Assembly: GCA_004555915.1 (NCBI GenBank)
Contig: SFJM01000022.1
Location: 1 to 33,213 of the forward strand
Reading direction: 5' to 3'
DNA length: 33,213 nt
Origin: Clostridiales bacterium
GTDB taxonomy: Bacteria; Bacillota; Clostridia; Oscillospirales; Butyricicoccaceae
Shown: positions 15,562 through 23,024 of the stretch, piece after piece
Layout of the letters: every line of letters begins with the position of its first letter
How positions within the stretch are numbered: position 1 is the stretch's first letter
Made by a program: the position numbers and the translations under genes
The notes under the pieces: generated by a model
Told to the model about the DNA's origin: nothing
Database searches by the model: none
The model's input: the letters and a program-made list of their open reading frames with translations, nothing else

Positions 15562-16137
15562 ATGGATTATTTTGATATGCTGACAGAACAGCGGATTGAC
15601 AGCCGGACAGCCGATGTGGTAGACCAGCTGATGGAGCAGCATCTGCCGGGACTCCAGCCCTGTGCGGTTCCGCTGGAGACGGTACTCGAACAGCTGGGCA
15701 CACGCTATGCCTTTACCCGGCTGCCGGACACCAGCATCCATTATGCCCGCACCGCACTGTCCGTGATTGAAGCGCATTTCCCCGAAGACGCCTCCTACCT
15801 GCATCACGACTGGGACCGCCGTCTGGAGGGTGCCATGGAACTGGTCCATGTGCTCCATCTGGCACTGTTCTGTGCAGAAATACAGGACACCGGTGCCGGA
15901 CAGGGGCTGTATGAACGGCAGAAGGCCCAGTATGAGCAGCGCACTGCCGGCCTTGGGCAAAGCTGGAAGCCCATGCCCATCCGCGTCTGTGCGGAAACCC
16001 GCACGGGCTATTGCCTGGTTACCGGTTCTGATCGGCTCAAGGATGAAATTACCTGTCTGCGCGGTGTGACACAGGAGGATATTGACCACCGGACACCGGC
16101 ACTGATTGCCTATCTGCGTGCCAAATATGATGCATAA
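15562..16137 (+). CDS. Unknown soluble protein, 191 residues
   Basis: I do not recognise this protein. It has no membrane segment, signal peptide or obvious cofactor motif. The first two thirds are predicted helical (DVVDQLMEQHLPGL, then RLEGAMELVHVLHLALFCAEI), rich in Glu, Gln and His, with a conserved-looking HHDWDRR segment near residue 75. The last third holds a likely beta region (MPIRVCAETRTGYCLVTGS). ATG at 15562 follows GGAGGG. It is a single gene, with a divergent promoter before it and a terminator after it. Confidence 0.8.
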   Translation: MDYFDMLTEQRIDSRTADVVDQLMEQHLPGLQPCAVPLETVLEQLGTRYAFTRLPDTSIHYARTALSVIEAHFPEDASYLHHDWDRRLEGAMELVHVLHLALFCAEIQDTGAGQGLYERQKAQYEQRTAGLGQSWKPMPIRVCAETRTGYCLVTGSDRLKDEITCLRGVTQEDIDHRTPALIAYLRAKYDA

Positions 16138-16147
16138 CCCAAAACAC

Positions 16148-16184
16148 AAGCCGGATGCAGGACAATCCCTGTTTCCGGCTTTTT
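16148..16184 (+). terminator. Terminator of the 191-residue protein gene
   Basis: AAGCCGGA and TCCGGCTT with an inner CAGG/CCTG stem and a run of T, 10 nt after the stop codon. Confidence 0.85.
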
Positions 16185-16191
16185 GCTGCGC

Positions 16192-16223
16192 AAAAAAACA
16201 GCAGAGCAATCATGCTCTGCTGT
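16192..16223 (-). terminator. Terminator of the HPr-like gene
   Basis: ACAGCAGAGC and GCTCTGCTGT, 10-bp perfect stem, seven T residues on the minus strand. Confidence 0.9.
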
Positions 16224-16238
16224 CGGGAATCATTTCAA

Positions 16239-16493
16239 TTATTCATCGTCGTCTTCGATGTCCAGGTAATCTTCCAGATCGCTGAACAGCTTCTTAACCA
16301 GCTTGGCATCGATGTCATCCTCAATTACCAGGCTCAGCGGCTCGTTCAGGCTCAGCAGGAACATACCCAGCAGGGACTTTGCGTCTACCATACCGGACTT
16401 GCCGTGAATCCATACATCAAACGGGAACTTGGTAACGATCTTGTTGATCTTCTGAATGTCTTCGGTATTCTTTACACGAATTGCTCTGGTCAT
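16239..16493 (-). CDS. HPr-like protein lacking the phosphorylatable histidine
   Basis: An 84-residue protein with the size and fold pattern of HPr, the phosphocarrier of the sugar phosphotransferase system. The region around the regulatory Ser46 is recognisable: VDAKSLLGMFLLSLNEPLSLVIE matches the HPr pattern of AKS-x-x-G-x-x-x-L. The segment that should carry the active His15 (GLHARPA in HPr) reads instead INKIVTKFPFDVW, with no histidine. It therefore cannot relay phosphate from enzyme I in the usual way. Like Crh of Bacillus it might serve only as a Ser-phosphorylated regulator, but that is inference. The C-terminus is strongly acidic. Strong promoter, AGGAGG ribosome site and terminator: a short, well-expressed single gene. 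Confidence 0.8.
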   Translation of the reverse strand: MTRAIRVKNTEDIQKINKIVTKFPFDVWIHGKSGMVDAKSLLGMFLLSLNEPLSLVIEDDIDAKLVKKLFSDLEDYLDIEDDDE

Positions 16494-16581
16494 AGTAAAT
16501 AGCCTCCTAGCTTAAGTAAATGCCTTAACCGGAATCCGGTACTGAAAGGGTGAATGTGCCGGAATCCGCTCCTTTGGCTTC

Positions 16582-16609
16582 ATTATATCATAGTGTTTCG
16601 TTTTGTCAA
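16582..16609 (-). promoter_or_regulatory. Promoter of the HPr-like gene
   Basis: TTGACA (16604-16609), 16 nt, TATAAT (16582-16587) on the minus strand. The leader of about 80 nt has a short GGATTCCGG repeat pair (around 16531 and 16560). Confidence 0.88.
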
Positions 16610-16651
16610 ACGAAATATTTTTATTTTCCGGCTCCGCGGCTCAATTTCCAC

Positions 16652-16678
16652 AAAACCACCAAAACAATGGTGGGTTTT
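16652..16678 (-). terminator. Likely terminator after the Fe-S flavoprotein gene
   Basis: AAAACCCACC pairs with GGTGGTTTT around a short A/T loop on the minus strand, 16 nt past the stop codon. Confidence 0.6.
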
Positions 16679-16693
16679 CATTTTAGAACCGTC

Positions 16694-17314
16694 TCAACGG
16701 ATAAAGTTTGTCATGGTGCGCGCACCGGTCTCCGGCGGATCAATGACACCCTTGCCATGCTCGATCAGCTTGAGCAGCCATGCGATATTGCGGCCCAGCT
16801 TCTGCATAACCTCTACACCTTCGGTATCCTGCATTACCTCACCCTTTTCCATGCCATGTGCGATCTGCCAGTAATCCGACGTTGCCATGACCATTTCCAT
16901 GGTGTTCATGTATGCATTGAGCTGCTGGTAGGTTTCCAGGCCGCCGGAACGGCGCAGGGTTACCACAGCCGCACCCACCTTATGATGCAGCTTGTTGCCT
17001 GCCGTCAGGAATGCGCGGTCGAGGAAGCACTTCATGCCGCCTGCAATGCCGCCATAATAAACCGGGGATGCCAGAATAATGCCGTCCGCTTCGGTCATCT
17101 TGTCAATCCAGCTGTTGACCTCGTCCTTCTGGATACAGTAACCGTCACCGGCATCCAGACAGTGATAGCAGGCAGTACATGGCTTTGCCTTGGTGCCGAC
17201 CTGCACAATTTCCATTTCAATTCCCTGCTTGTTGAGCTCTTCCTCAATCAGTTTCAGACAAATTTCCGTATTGCCGCCTTTACGCGGGCTTCCGTTAAAT
17301 GCTACTACTTTCAT
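16694..17314 (-). CDS. NAD(P)H-dependent FMN reductase-like iron-sulfur flavoprotein
   Basis: A 206-residue flavodoxin-fold protein. The N-terminal FNGSPRKGGNTE loop is the FMN phosphate-binding site of this family. Cysteines C46, C49, C52 and C60 form C-x2-C-x2-C-x7-C, the compact pattern that binds a [4Fe-4S] cluster in the iron-sulfur flavoproteins (Isf) of anaerobes. The ASPVYYGGIAGGMKCFLDR block is the usual flavin-isoalloxazine region. Isf-type proteins move electrons from ferredoxin or reduce oxygen and peroxide in methanogens; the partner here is unknown. The ATG lies 1 nt past the end of the YihY gene, so both are likely co-transcribed. Confidence 0.88.
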   Translation of the reverse strand: MKVVAFNGSPRKGGNTEICLKLIEEELNKQGIEMEIVQVGTKAKPCTACYHCLDAGDGYCIQKDEVNSWIDKMTEADGIILASPVYYGGIAGGMKCFLDRAFLTAGNKLHHKVGAAVVTLRRSGGLETYQQLNAYMNTMEMVMATSDYWQIAHGMEKGEVMQDTEGVEVMQKLGRNIAWLLKLIEHGKGVIDPPETGARTMTNFIR

Positions 17315-17315
17315 T

Positions 17316-18416
17316 TTAACGTACCTTCCTTCTCAATCGTTTTCTGCTTGTTTTTCTTGTATGGTTAGAGATCGCCCGTACATACCACGGCTTTCCCTTG
17401 CAGATGAAATTTTTATGGCTGCGCTTCATCAGAATCAGATTCAGCTCAAATCCCAGGATCAGGATGATCCCGGCGAGATACATCCAGAGCATCAGAACCA
17501 TAATCGCACTGATGGAGCCATAAAGCGCATCATACTGGCTGATATGCGTAATATAGAACGAAAAAAGCACGGTACATACAATCCAGGTCAGGACAGTAAA
17601 AATCGCGCCCGGCAATGCATCCCGCAGCTTCATGATGCAATTGGGACACAGATAGCACAATATCAGGACGAGCAGGAACATAAAGCCGATTGCGATGATA
17701 AACCGGCCGCTGCTCCACAGCCATTGCAGCTGGCTGGGAATCTGCACATGCAGATACTGGGAAACAAACTGCCGGATATTCCGTCCCAGAATCCACAGCA
17801 CAAACGTAAATACAATGGCAAAAATCAGGCCCGCCGCACAGATAACCTCAAAAATCAGCTGGCCGATGCCGCCGCGCCGGTTGGGAATGTTATAAATCCG
17901 ATTGACGGTATGCAGCAGGGAGCTCATGGTCCGGCTCATGAAATAAATACCCAGCAGGCTGAACGGGATAATCCGGCTGATAAAGGTAAACGGCGTCAAA
18001 TTACCGAAATACCGTGTCAGGATCGGGGAAATGATGCGTTGGATATCACCGGGCAGCAGGCTCAGAAACCGCAGCAGGGTCACCTGTGAAATCTGCAGGA
18101 AGGACATCAGTGTGCTCACAACCAGCAGGATTGGGAAAATCGAAAACAGCAGGTAATAGGACAGCTCCGCAGATGCCTTTGGGATGCCGTCCGTAAAGTA
18201 ACTGCGCACCATGGCACCTGCAATCTGCCTGATCGGGTGCTCTGCGGCACCGGAACTTGTTTTCTTCGGCAGAACGGTCCCCTCCTTTTCTCTCCTTGTT
18301 TGTATCAGTATACCATACTTCCCCCACCAGTGAAAGCCCGTTTCTGCGGTTTCCTCCACATCTGTATCAGGAATATCGCCTGTTTCTGTTTTTTTCGCAG
18401 ATTTCTGTCTTTTCAT
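17316..18416 (-). CDS. YihY/BrkB-family inner membrane protein
   Basis: A membrane protein of the YihY family, formerly called ribonuclease BN by mistake. Up to 366 residues. It has the family's first motif (ASAELSYYLLFSIFPILL), about six hydrophobic helices, the central RTMSSLLHTVNRIYN segment and the late GSISAIMVLMLWMYLAGIILILGFELN block, and ends in a basic tail. The start is doubtful. The ATG at 18416 lies only 8 nt from the predicted transcription start and has no ribosome site. A perfect AGGAGG (18281-18286) sits 8 nt before an in-frame CTG at 18272, giving 318 residues. The first 48 residues look low-complexity and include the translated ribosome site. Function is unknown across the family. 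Confidence 0.88.
   Translation of the reverse strand: MKRQKSAKKTETGDIPDTDVEETAETGFHWWGKYGILIQTRREKEGTVLPKKTSSGAAEHPIRQIAGAMVRSYFTDGIPKASAELSYYLLFSIFPILLVVSTLMSFLQISQVTLLRFLSLLPGDIQRIISPILTRYFGNLTPFTFISRIIPFSLLGIYFMSRTMSSLLHTVNRIYNIPNRRGGIGQLIFEVICAAGLIFAIVFTFVLWILGRNIRQFVSQYLHVQIPSQLQWLWSSGRFIIAIGFMFLLVLILCYLCPNCIMKLRDALPGAIFTVLTWIVCTVLFSFYITHISQYDALYGSISAIMVLMLWMYLAGIILILGFELNLILMKRSHKNFICKGKPWYVRAISNHTRKTSRKRLRRKVR
18281..18286 (-). promoter_or_regulatory. Ribosome binding site 8 nt before an in-frame CTG of the YihY gene
   Basis: AGGAGG on the minus strand, inside the reading frame opened by the ATG at 18416. Its best-placed downstream codon is CTG (18270-18272). The next in-frame ATG, in GAMVRSYF, lies much further away and has no comparable site. 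Confidence 0.5.
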
Positions 18417-18430
18417 TCTATCTTTTGGAT

Positions 18431-18460
18431 ATTATACCATATAAACTGCGGCAATTTCAA
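18431..18460 (-). promoter_or_regulatory. Promoter of the YihY gene
   Basis: TTGAAA (18455-18460), 18 nt, TATAAT (18431-18436) on the minus strand. Confidence 0.75.
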
Positions 18461-18465
18461 ATCGG

Positions 18466-18494
18466 TTGTTTTTTTTTGGCTATCGTAGTATGAT
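18466..18494 (+). promoter_or_regulatory. Possible promoter of the SLOG protein and chromate transporter operon
   Basis: TTGTTT (18466-18471), 17 nt, TATGAT (18489-18494). Its -35 box is only 5 nt from that of the divergent YihY promoter. Confidence 0.5.
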
Positions 18495-18529
18495 AAGGAA
18501 TGTATCCCTGCCATAAAGAAGGTGTTGCA

Positions 18530-19060
18530 ATGAAATCCTCCATCTGCTGCTTTTCCGGCTATCGTCCGGAAAAAATGCCGCCGGATCTGCCGGAAGGTTC
18601 CCCTGCCTTTGCGGAGCTGCTGCAGCGTCTGCGCCAGTCCATTCAGGCGGCATCCTGTGCCGGTTACCGGCATTTTCTGTCCGGTATGAGTCGTGGCTTT
18701 GACCTGTGGGCAGCAGAGGCTGTACTGGAGCTGCAAGAGCAGGGCTGTGCCATTGACCTGTGGGCAGCCGTTGCCTATCCGGGCATGGAACAGTACTGGG
18801 AACCGGAATGGCAGCAGCGATATCATGCCGTCCTGTCCCATGCGGCAAAGGTGTTCCCGGTTTCGGGAAAGTATGCCCGGGAATGCTACACCCTGCGCGA
18901 CCGGTTTCTGGTGGAGCAGAGCAGCCGGTGTATCTGCTTTTTTGACGGGACACCCGGCGGTACGGCTTATACGGTACAGTATGCCCGCCGTTCCGGCCTT
19001 GCCATCGACAATCTGGCAGATCAGCAGGTCAGCTTTGATGACCTGAACAAGATAAAATAA
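18530..19060 (+). CDS. SLOG-domain protein (DUF1273 / YpsA-like)
   Basis: A 176-residue soluble protein. The order CCFSGYRPEKMP (about 6-17), HFLSGMSRGFDLWAAEAV, then CYTLRDRFLVEQSSRCICFFDGTPGGTAYTV matches DUF1273 proteins, relatives of YpsA in the SLOG superfamily. The GMSRGFD and GTPGGT loops are the expected nucleotide-binding glycine-rich turns. SLOG proteins are thought to sense or process nucleotide-derived ligands; no enzyme activity is settled for this branch. ATG at 18530 follows AAGGTG; an earlier ATG at 18500 has a worse site. The first chromate-transporter gene begins 17 nt after its stop, with GGAG overlapping the gap, so the three form an operon. Confidence 0.85.
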   Translation: MKSSICCFSGYRPEKMPPDLPEGSPAFAELLQRLRQSIQAASCAGYRHFLSGMSRGFDLWAAEAVLELQEQGCAIDLWAAVAYPGMEQYWEPEWQQRYHAVLSHAAKVFPVSGKYARECYTLRDRFLVEQSSRCICFFDGTPGGTAYTVQYARRSGLAIDNLADQQVSFDDLNKIK

Positions 19061-19077
19061 AGGAGTCCTGACCATTC

Positions 19078-19620
19078 ATGCGTGAATTAATATCCATGTT
19101 CCTGACTTTTGCCCGTGTGGGAGCGTTTACCTTCGGCGGAGGCTATGCCATGCTGCCGGTCCTGCAGCGGGAGGTCGTAGAAAAAAAAGGCTGGTGTACC
19201 GAGGATGAGCTGACCGATATGTATGCCATCGGACAGTGTACCCCGGGTGTCATCGCAGTCAACGTGGCAACCTACATCGGCAACCGCAAACGCGGCCCTC
19301 TGGGCGCCGTCTTCACCACCCTGGGCATGGTTTTTCCATCCCTCATCATCATCACCGTTATCGCATCCTTCCTGACGCATTTTGCCGAATACGAAGCGGT
19401 ACAGCATGCCTTTTCCGGTATCCGGATTGTGGTATGTGCTCTTGTCACCAAAACCATTTACACCATGATCCGTAAAAATGTCCGGGACATTGCCACGCTG
19501 CTTATCCTGATTTTTACCTTTGCCGCTGTTGCCCTGTTCCATGTTTCCCCGATTATTGCGGTTGTGGTATGCGGTACAGCCGGTTTCCTGCTGGGCGGCG
19601 GAAAAAAGAAGGAGGGTTAA
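19078..19620 (+). CDS. Chromate transporter family protein, first half-size subunit
   Basis: A 180-residue membrane protein of the CHR family (ChrA). The FTFGGGYAMLPVLQREVV motif at about 17-34 is the family's N-terminal signature, and APGV-like residues follow in the QCTPGVIAVNVATYIGNRKRG segment. Four to six hydrophobic helices. Full-length ChrA is about 400 residues with two homologous halves; here each half is its own gene. Known pairs of this short type are thought to work as a complex. Some confer chromate efflux, while the role in gut or soil Clostridia is unproven. RBS AAAGGAG, ATG at 19078. Confidence 0.9.
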   Translation: MRELISMFLTFARVGAFTFGGGYAMLPVLQREVVEKKGWCTEDELTDMYAIGQCTPGVIAVNVATYIGNRKRGPLGAVFTTLGMVFPSLIIITVIASFLTHFAEYEAVQHAFSGIRIVVCALVTKTIYTMIRKNVRDIATLLILIFTFAAVALFHVSPIIAVVVCGTAGFLLGGGKKKEG

Positions 19621-19623
19621 GCC

Positions 19624-20190
19624 ATGGTATATGTACAGCTGTTTTATGAATTTTTCAAAACCGGCTTATTCTCAATCGGCGGCGGACTGGCTACCCTGCC
19701 CTTCCTCAAGCAGATTGCCCTGCGGCACTCCTGGTATTCCGTCAGCCAGCTGACCGACATGATTGCCGTTTCGGAATCCACCCCCGGCCCCATCGGCATT
19801 AATATGTCCACCTATGCGGGGTTTCATGCCGCAGGTGTTCCCGGTGCCATTGTTTCCACCCTTTCTCTGGTTCTGCCGTCCTATCTGGTGATCCTGATTG
19901 TCTCCCATTTCATGGAAAAATTCAAGGATTCCCCGCTGGTAAACCATGTGTTCTACGGCATCCGTCCGGCTACCGCAGGTCTGATTGCCGGTGCGATGTT
20001 TGAGGTCTTCCTGCTTTCCCTGTTTGACGTAAATGCATTTCAGGCAAGCGGCTCCGTCATCGACCTGATCCGGATTGTGCCGGTTGCGGTCTATGTGATG
20101 GCGCTGCTCTGTGTGGTCAAACTGCCTAAGGTGCATCCGATTGTCTTCATCATCGCCGGAGCCGTACTGGGCATTGTACTGGGGCTGTAA
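19624..20190 (+). CDS. Chromate transporter family protein, second half-size subunit
   Basis: A 188-residue partner of the preceding subunit, starting 3 nt after its stop codon with GGAGGG as ribosome site. It carries the matching half-motif FSIGGGLATLPFLKQIA and the SESTPGPIGINMSTYAGF segment, typical of the CHR family. The two halves are homologous but not identical, suggesting a heterodimer with opposed topology. A strong terminator follows. Confidence 0.9.
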   Translation: MVYVQLFYEFFKTGLFSIGGGLATLPFLKQIALRHSWYSVSQLTDMIAVSESTPGPIGINMSTYAGFHAAGVPGAIVSTLSLVLPSYLVILIVSHFMEKFKDSPLVNHVFYGIRPATAGLIAGAMFEVFLLSLFDVNAFQASGSVIDLIRIVPVAVYVMALLCVVKLPKVHPIVFIIAGAVLGIVLGL

Positions 20191-20205
20191 TGATTAGAAA
20201 AAATC

Positions 20206-20239
20206 AGACGTGTACGGGTCAGACCATACACGTCTTTTT
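20206..20239 (+). terminator. Terminator of the chromate transporter operon
   Basis: AGACGTGTA and TACACGTCT, 9-bp stem, five T residues, 15 nt past the stop. The A-rich 5' flank also lets it serve the converging SpoIIM-like gene. Confidence 0.85.
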
Positions 20240-20839
20240 CTATGCACCTGCAAATCCCAGCAGCACCGGAACGGCCAGCAGCCGCCACAGGACGGAACCC
20301 AGCAGCAGTATCGCACTGAGCACAAGCACGCTCCCATTGCGCTTCAGTGAGAAAAGGTATCTGCTCCGTTCCCGGTTCATGCCCACATCCAACGCCGCCG
20401 TACCGGCCAGCAGCATGGCAGGAAGCCACAGCACGGCAGAAATGACGATGGAAACCAGGCAGATATACAGTCCCCACAGGCCGGACTGTGTGAGCACCGC
20501 TGCCATAGCAAATGCCAGCAGGAAACCACGTACCGCCATCAGAAGGGCAATCCACAATAGCCTCCCCGGTATTGCCGCAAGAATGATTGCTGCCAGCATC
20601 CAGCCATAGGCGCCTGCCAGACATGCCGCAACCGTACGGACGGAGGGCATTTTCCCTGCCGCGTTGCTGGCTAACAGCTGTGCCAGCTCACTGACATAGG
20701 TTTCATTCCCCTGCGGGATATGCATGCCGGTAATACAGCCTGCCAGCATGCCGCACAGCAGCACAGCAAGCAGGAAGGCAAAAACCGGTGACTGCCGCAG
20801 CCGCCGGACAACAGAAAAGCCGAAAATATGCTGTCTCAT
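20240..20839 (-). CDS. Integral membrane protein resembling SpoIIM
   Basis: A 199-residue protein with about five to six hydrophobic helices (first at about 18-38, last at about 170-195). A short soluble loop with NETYVSELAQLLA follows helix 1. Overall length and layout, with a central GRLLWIALLMAVRGFLLAF stretch, resemble stage II sporulation protein M, a partner of SpoIID and SpoIIP in engulfment. The match is by layout and a few residues, so the name is tentative; spoIIP and spoIID are not nearby. ATG at 20839 follows AAAGGGG. The gap of 78 nt to the upstream ProC-like gene may hold a weak promoter. Confidence 0.5.
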   Translation of the reverse strand: MRQHIFGFSVVRRLRQSPVFAFLLAVLLCGMLAGCITGMHIPQGNETYVSELAQLLASNAAGKMPSVRTVAACLAGAYGWMLAAIILAAIPGRLLWIALLMAVRGFLLAFAMAAVLTQSGLWGLYICLVSIVISAVLWLPAMLLAGTAALDVGMNRERSRYLFSLKRNGSVLVLSAILLLGSVLWRLLAVPVLLGFAGA

Positions 20840-20917
20840 CGCTGTTCCCCTTTCCGGTTCCCTGCTAACAACATATTCTCAGCCTGTATCTGTTATGCTT
20901 GTGTTATTTGGTTGTCA

Positions 20918-21403
20918 TTACAGCTGCTCGGTTTCAATTTCACCGATCGAACGGAAAATATCCTCCACTGCAGATTTCATATGATTCGGAAAACGCGGGG
21001 AATAGGTCAGATGGCTCACATGCTTGCCATCCTCATCTTCCCGGCTTTCTACGCAGACAACATGGGTTGCCTTGGCAACACGTTCCTGAATATATTCACA
21101 GCTGCGTCCCGGAATCATGGAAACCAGTACTCTGCCGCGGGTGGTACCGCAGAAGGAGGAAAGCATCGTAGAAAATTCCTTCTTCACACCGGACAGAATC
21201 ATAATTTCCGAACGAAGCATGGACGCGGAAACATCCGGCGTGCAGTCAACGCCCAGACCGAGATAATGGTCACGCAGCTTTGCATCCTTTTCCGCAACAT
21301 GGATATTCTTTCCGGAAACAACATTATTTCGTAAAATGCCTTCCAACAGGCGATCGGAGAGCTCGCTTTTACCGATCATGCCAAGTCCAATACTATGTGG
21401 CAT
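20918..21403 (-). CDS. Truncated pyrroline-5-carboxylate-reductase-like (ProC-like) protein
   Basis: A 161-residue soluble protein. Its start, SIGLGMIGKSELSDRLLEGI, holds a GxGxxG dinucleotide loop (G6-L7-G8-M9-I10-G11). The order of elements parallels the N-terminal Rossmann half of ProC: a turn with K-N-I-H-V, an acidic residue D40, a region LGVDCTPD where ProC has LGI-x-T, EIMILSGVKKEF where ProC has DIVVLSVKPYL, and RVLVSMIPGRSCEYI where ProC has VIMIAAGQTI. The C-terminal helical domain that makes the ProC dimer and substrate site is missing, so catalysis is unlikely. It could be a ligand-binding regulator. B. subtilis ComER is a ProC paralogue tied to sporulation, but full length. ATG at 21403 follows AGAGGTGA. 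Confidence 0.7.
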   Translation of the reverse strand: MPHSIGLGMIGKSELSDRLLEGILRNNVVSGKNIHVAEKDAKLRDHYLGLGVDCTPDVSASMLRSEIMILSGVKKEFSTMLSSFCGTTRGRVLVSMIPGRSCEYIQERVAKATHVVCVESREDEDGKHVSHLTYSPRFPNHMKSAVEDIFRSIGEIETEQL

Positions 21404-21412
21404 AATTATCAC

Positions 21413-21495
21413 CTCTACTATGTTTTCCCGCCCGGCGAGGGGAAGATTCGCATGGACGGATAACGGACATGTGAGATCCTATCCGTTTTTTATTA
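21413..21495 (-). other. Structured leader of the ProC-like gene
   Basis: In the mRNA, ACGGATA pairs with TATCCGT, and TTCCC with GGGAA around a GC-rich centre. Read on the plus strand the first hairpin ends in a T-run (21485-21490), but no plus-strand gene needs a terminator here. It may control translation of the ProC-like gene. Confidence 0.35.
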
Positions 21496-21501
21496 TTAAA
21501 C

Positions 21502-21529
21502 ATTATAGAGGGATTTCTTCAAATTTCAA
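21502..21529 (-). promoter_or_regulatory. Promoter of the ProC-like gene
   Basis: TTGAAA (21524-21529), 16 nt, TATAAT (21502-21507) on the minus strand. Confidence 0.75.
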
Positions 21530-21571
21530 CCGGATTTTCGTAAAGTTTTTTTATTTTGGAAGGTTGCCAAA

Positions 21572-22945
21572 TTAATCTTCCAGCATTTCCGCCGCTTTAA
21601 GGTAAATTGCACATTCCAGACGCTTTTTCTGCAGTTCACAGCCCATTTCATAGGGCGTTTCAATATCTCCGTTCATATTGAAATTTGCTGCCGCACAGCC
21701 GCCGGAGCAATAGAATTTTGCCCAGCAGTCCTGACATTTCGGTCTGGTGCATACATTCAGCCGGGAGAAATGGTTGGAAATATCCATATCAAATTTGCCG
21801 TCATCCAGCGTGCCCAGCAGGAATTCCGGATGGCCCACAAACTGATGGCACGGATAAATTTCTCCATCCGGTGTCACAGCTACATATTCATAGCCCGCAC
21901 CGCAGCCGCGCAGACGCTTAATGACGCAGGGTCCCTGCTGCAGATCCACCATGAAATGGAAGAAGTTGAAGCCCTTGCCTGCCTTGCGGCGCTCCTGCAT
22001 GACATCCACCAGCTTTTCATATTCCTCACCGATACGCGGCAGATCCTTTTCACTGATATCATAGCCGGTACCCGGTTCACTGGTTACCGGTTCCACGGAC
22101 AGCTGGTCAAAGCCCTCGTCCGCAATGGCCAGCACATCCTTGGTAAAGTCCAGATTTTTGCTGGTAAAGGTACCGCGGACATAATAATCCCGATCCTTTC
22201 CGCGCTGGGAAACCAGCTTCTTGAACTTTGGCACAATCACGTCATAGCTGCCTACGCCGCCGGCGGTAGGACGCATTTCGTCGTTGACGCACTTTCTGCC
22301 GTCAAGCGACAGGACACAGTTGTCCATATTCTTATTGATATAATCAATCTTCTCATCATCCAGCAGCAGGCCGTTGGTGGTGATGGTAAAACGGAACTTC
22401 TTGTTCTTTTCCTTCTCCAGCGAACGGGCATAATCCACGGTCCTGGTGACCGTATCCCATGCCATCAGCGGTTCGCCGCCAAAGAAGTCAATTTCAATGT
22501 TGCGGCGTGCGCCGGACTTTTCAATGACAAAATCAATAGCCTTCTTTGCCACATCAAAATCCATGGTCATACGCTTGCCCATGCCGAAATCTCCGGTCTC
22601 GGCAAAGCAGTATTTGCAGCGCAGGTTGCAGTCATGGGACACATGCAGGCACAGTGCCTTGATGGGGGCACCGGTAGGAATCGCCGCCGCAATGTTGATA
22701 TAGTCATCATCGGCAAACAGATAGCCATTCTGCTCCAGCTCATACAGCTCACGATAAGCCTCCCGCAGCTGTTCCTCGGTAAACTGGTCAGACAGGCTGC
22801 GCAGGATATCCTCCGGACATTCCTCTGTCATGCCCGGTGCGACAACAGCAGACAGCGCATAGGCAGCGTCATCCACCACATGGACAGAGCCGCTGTTGAT
22901 GTCCATCAGGATGTTGACACCCTTCATGGAAAAACGATGTATCAT
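21572..22945 (-). CDS. scfB: SCIFF peptide maturase, radical SAM with SPASM domain
   Basis: A 457-residue enzyme that installs thioether bonds in the SCIFF peptide. The N-terminus (about 1-90) is a peptide-recognition region: NSGSVHVVDDAAYAL and a two-helix RRE-like part. The radical SAM core starts at CLHVSHDCNLRCKYCF (cluster C106, C110, C113), followed by FFGGEPL. The C-terminal SPASM/twitch domain carries the expected cysteines in CGAGYEYVAVTPDGEIYPC and CTRPKCQDCWAKFYCSGGC. SCIFF maturases are near-universal in Clostridia and link Cys to Thr in the precursor. The precursor gene lies directly upstream, separated by a terminator hairpin. GGGAG lies 11 nt before the ATG. The role of the mature peptide is unknown. 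Confidence 0.95.
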   Translation of the reverse strand: MIHRFSMKGVNILMDINSGSVHVVDDAAYALSAVVAPGMTEECPEDILRSLSDQFTEEQLREAYRELYELEQNGYLFADDDYINIAAAIPTGAPIKALCLHVSHDCNLRCKYCFAETGDFGMGKRMTMDFDVAKKAIDFVIEKSGARRNIEIDFFGGEPLMAWDTVTRTVDYARSLEKEKNKKFRFTITTNGLLLDDEKIDYINKNMDNCVLSLDGRKCVNDEMRPTAGGVGSYDVIVPKFKKLVSQRGKDRDYYVRGTFTSKNLDFTKDVLAIADEGFDQLSVEPVTSEPGTGYDISEKDLPRIGEEYEKLVDVMQERRKAGKGFNFFHFMVDLQQGPCVIKRLRGCGAGYEYVAVTPDGEIYPCHQFVGHPEFLLGTLDDGKFDMDISNHFSRLNVCTRPKCQDCWAKFYCSGGCAAANFNMNGDIETPYEMGCELQKKRLECAIYLKAAEMLED

Positions 22946-22965
22946 AATTATGTATACTCCCTGTT

Positions 22966-22998
22966 AAAAAATTTCGGGACTGACGGCTGTCAGTCCCG
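22966..22998 (-). terminator. Terminator-like hairpin between scfA and scfB
   Basis: CGGGACTGAC and GTCAGTCCCG form a perfect 10-bp stem with a 4-nt loop, then AAATTTTTT on the minus strand. It lies 27-59 nt after the SCIFF stop. Partial read-through would give much peptide mRNA and little maturase mRNA. Confidence 0.85.
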
Positions 22999-23024
22999 AG
23001 TCTGTCCTGATAGTAAGGAATGAC

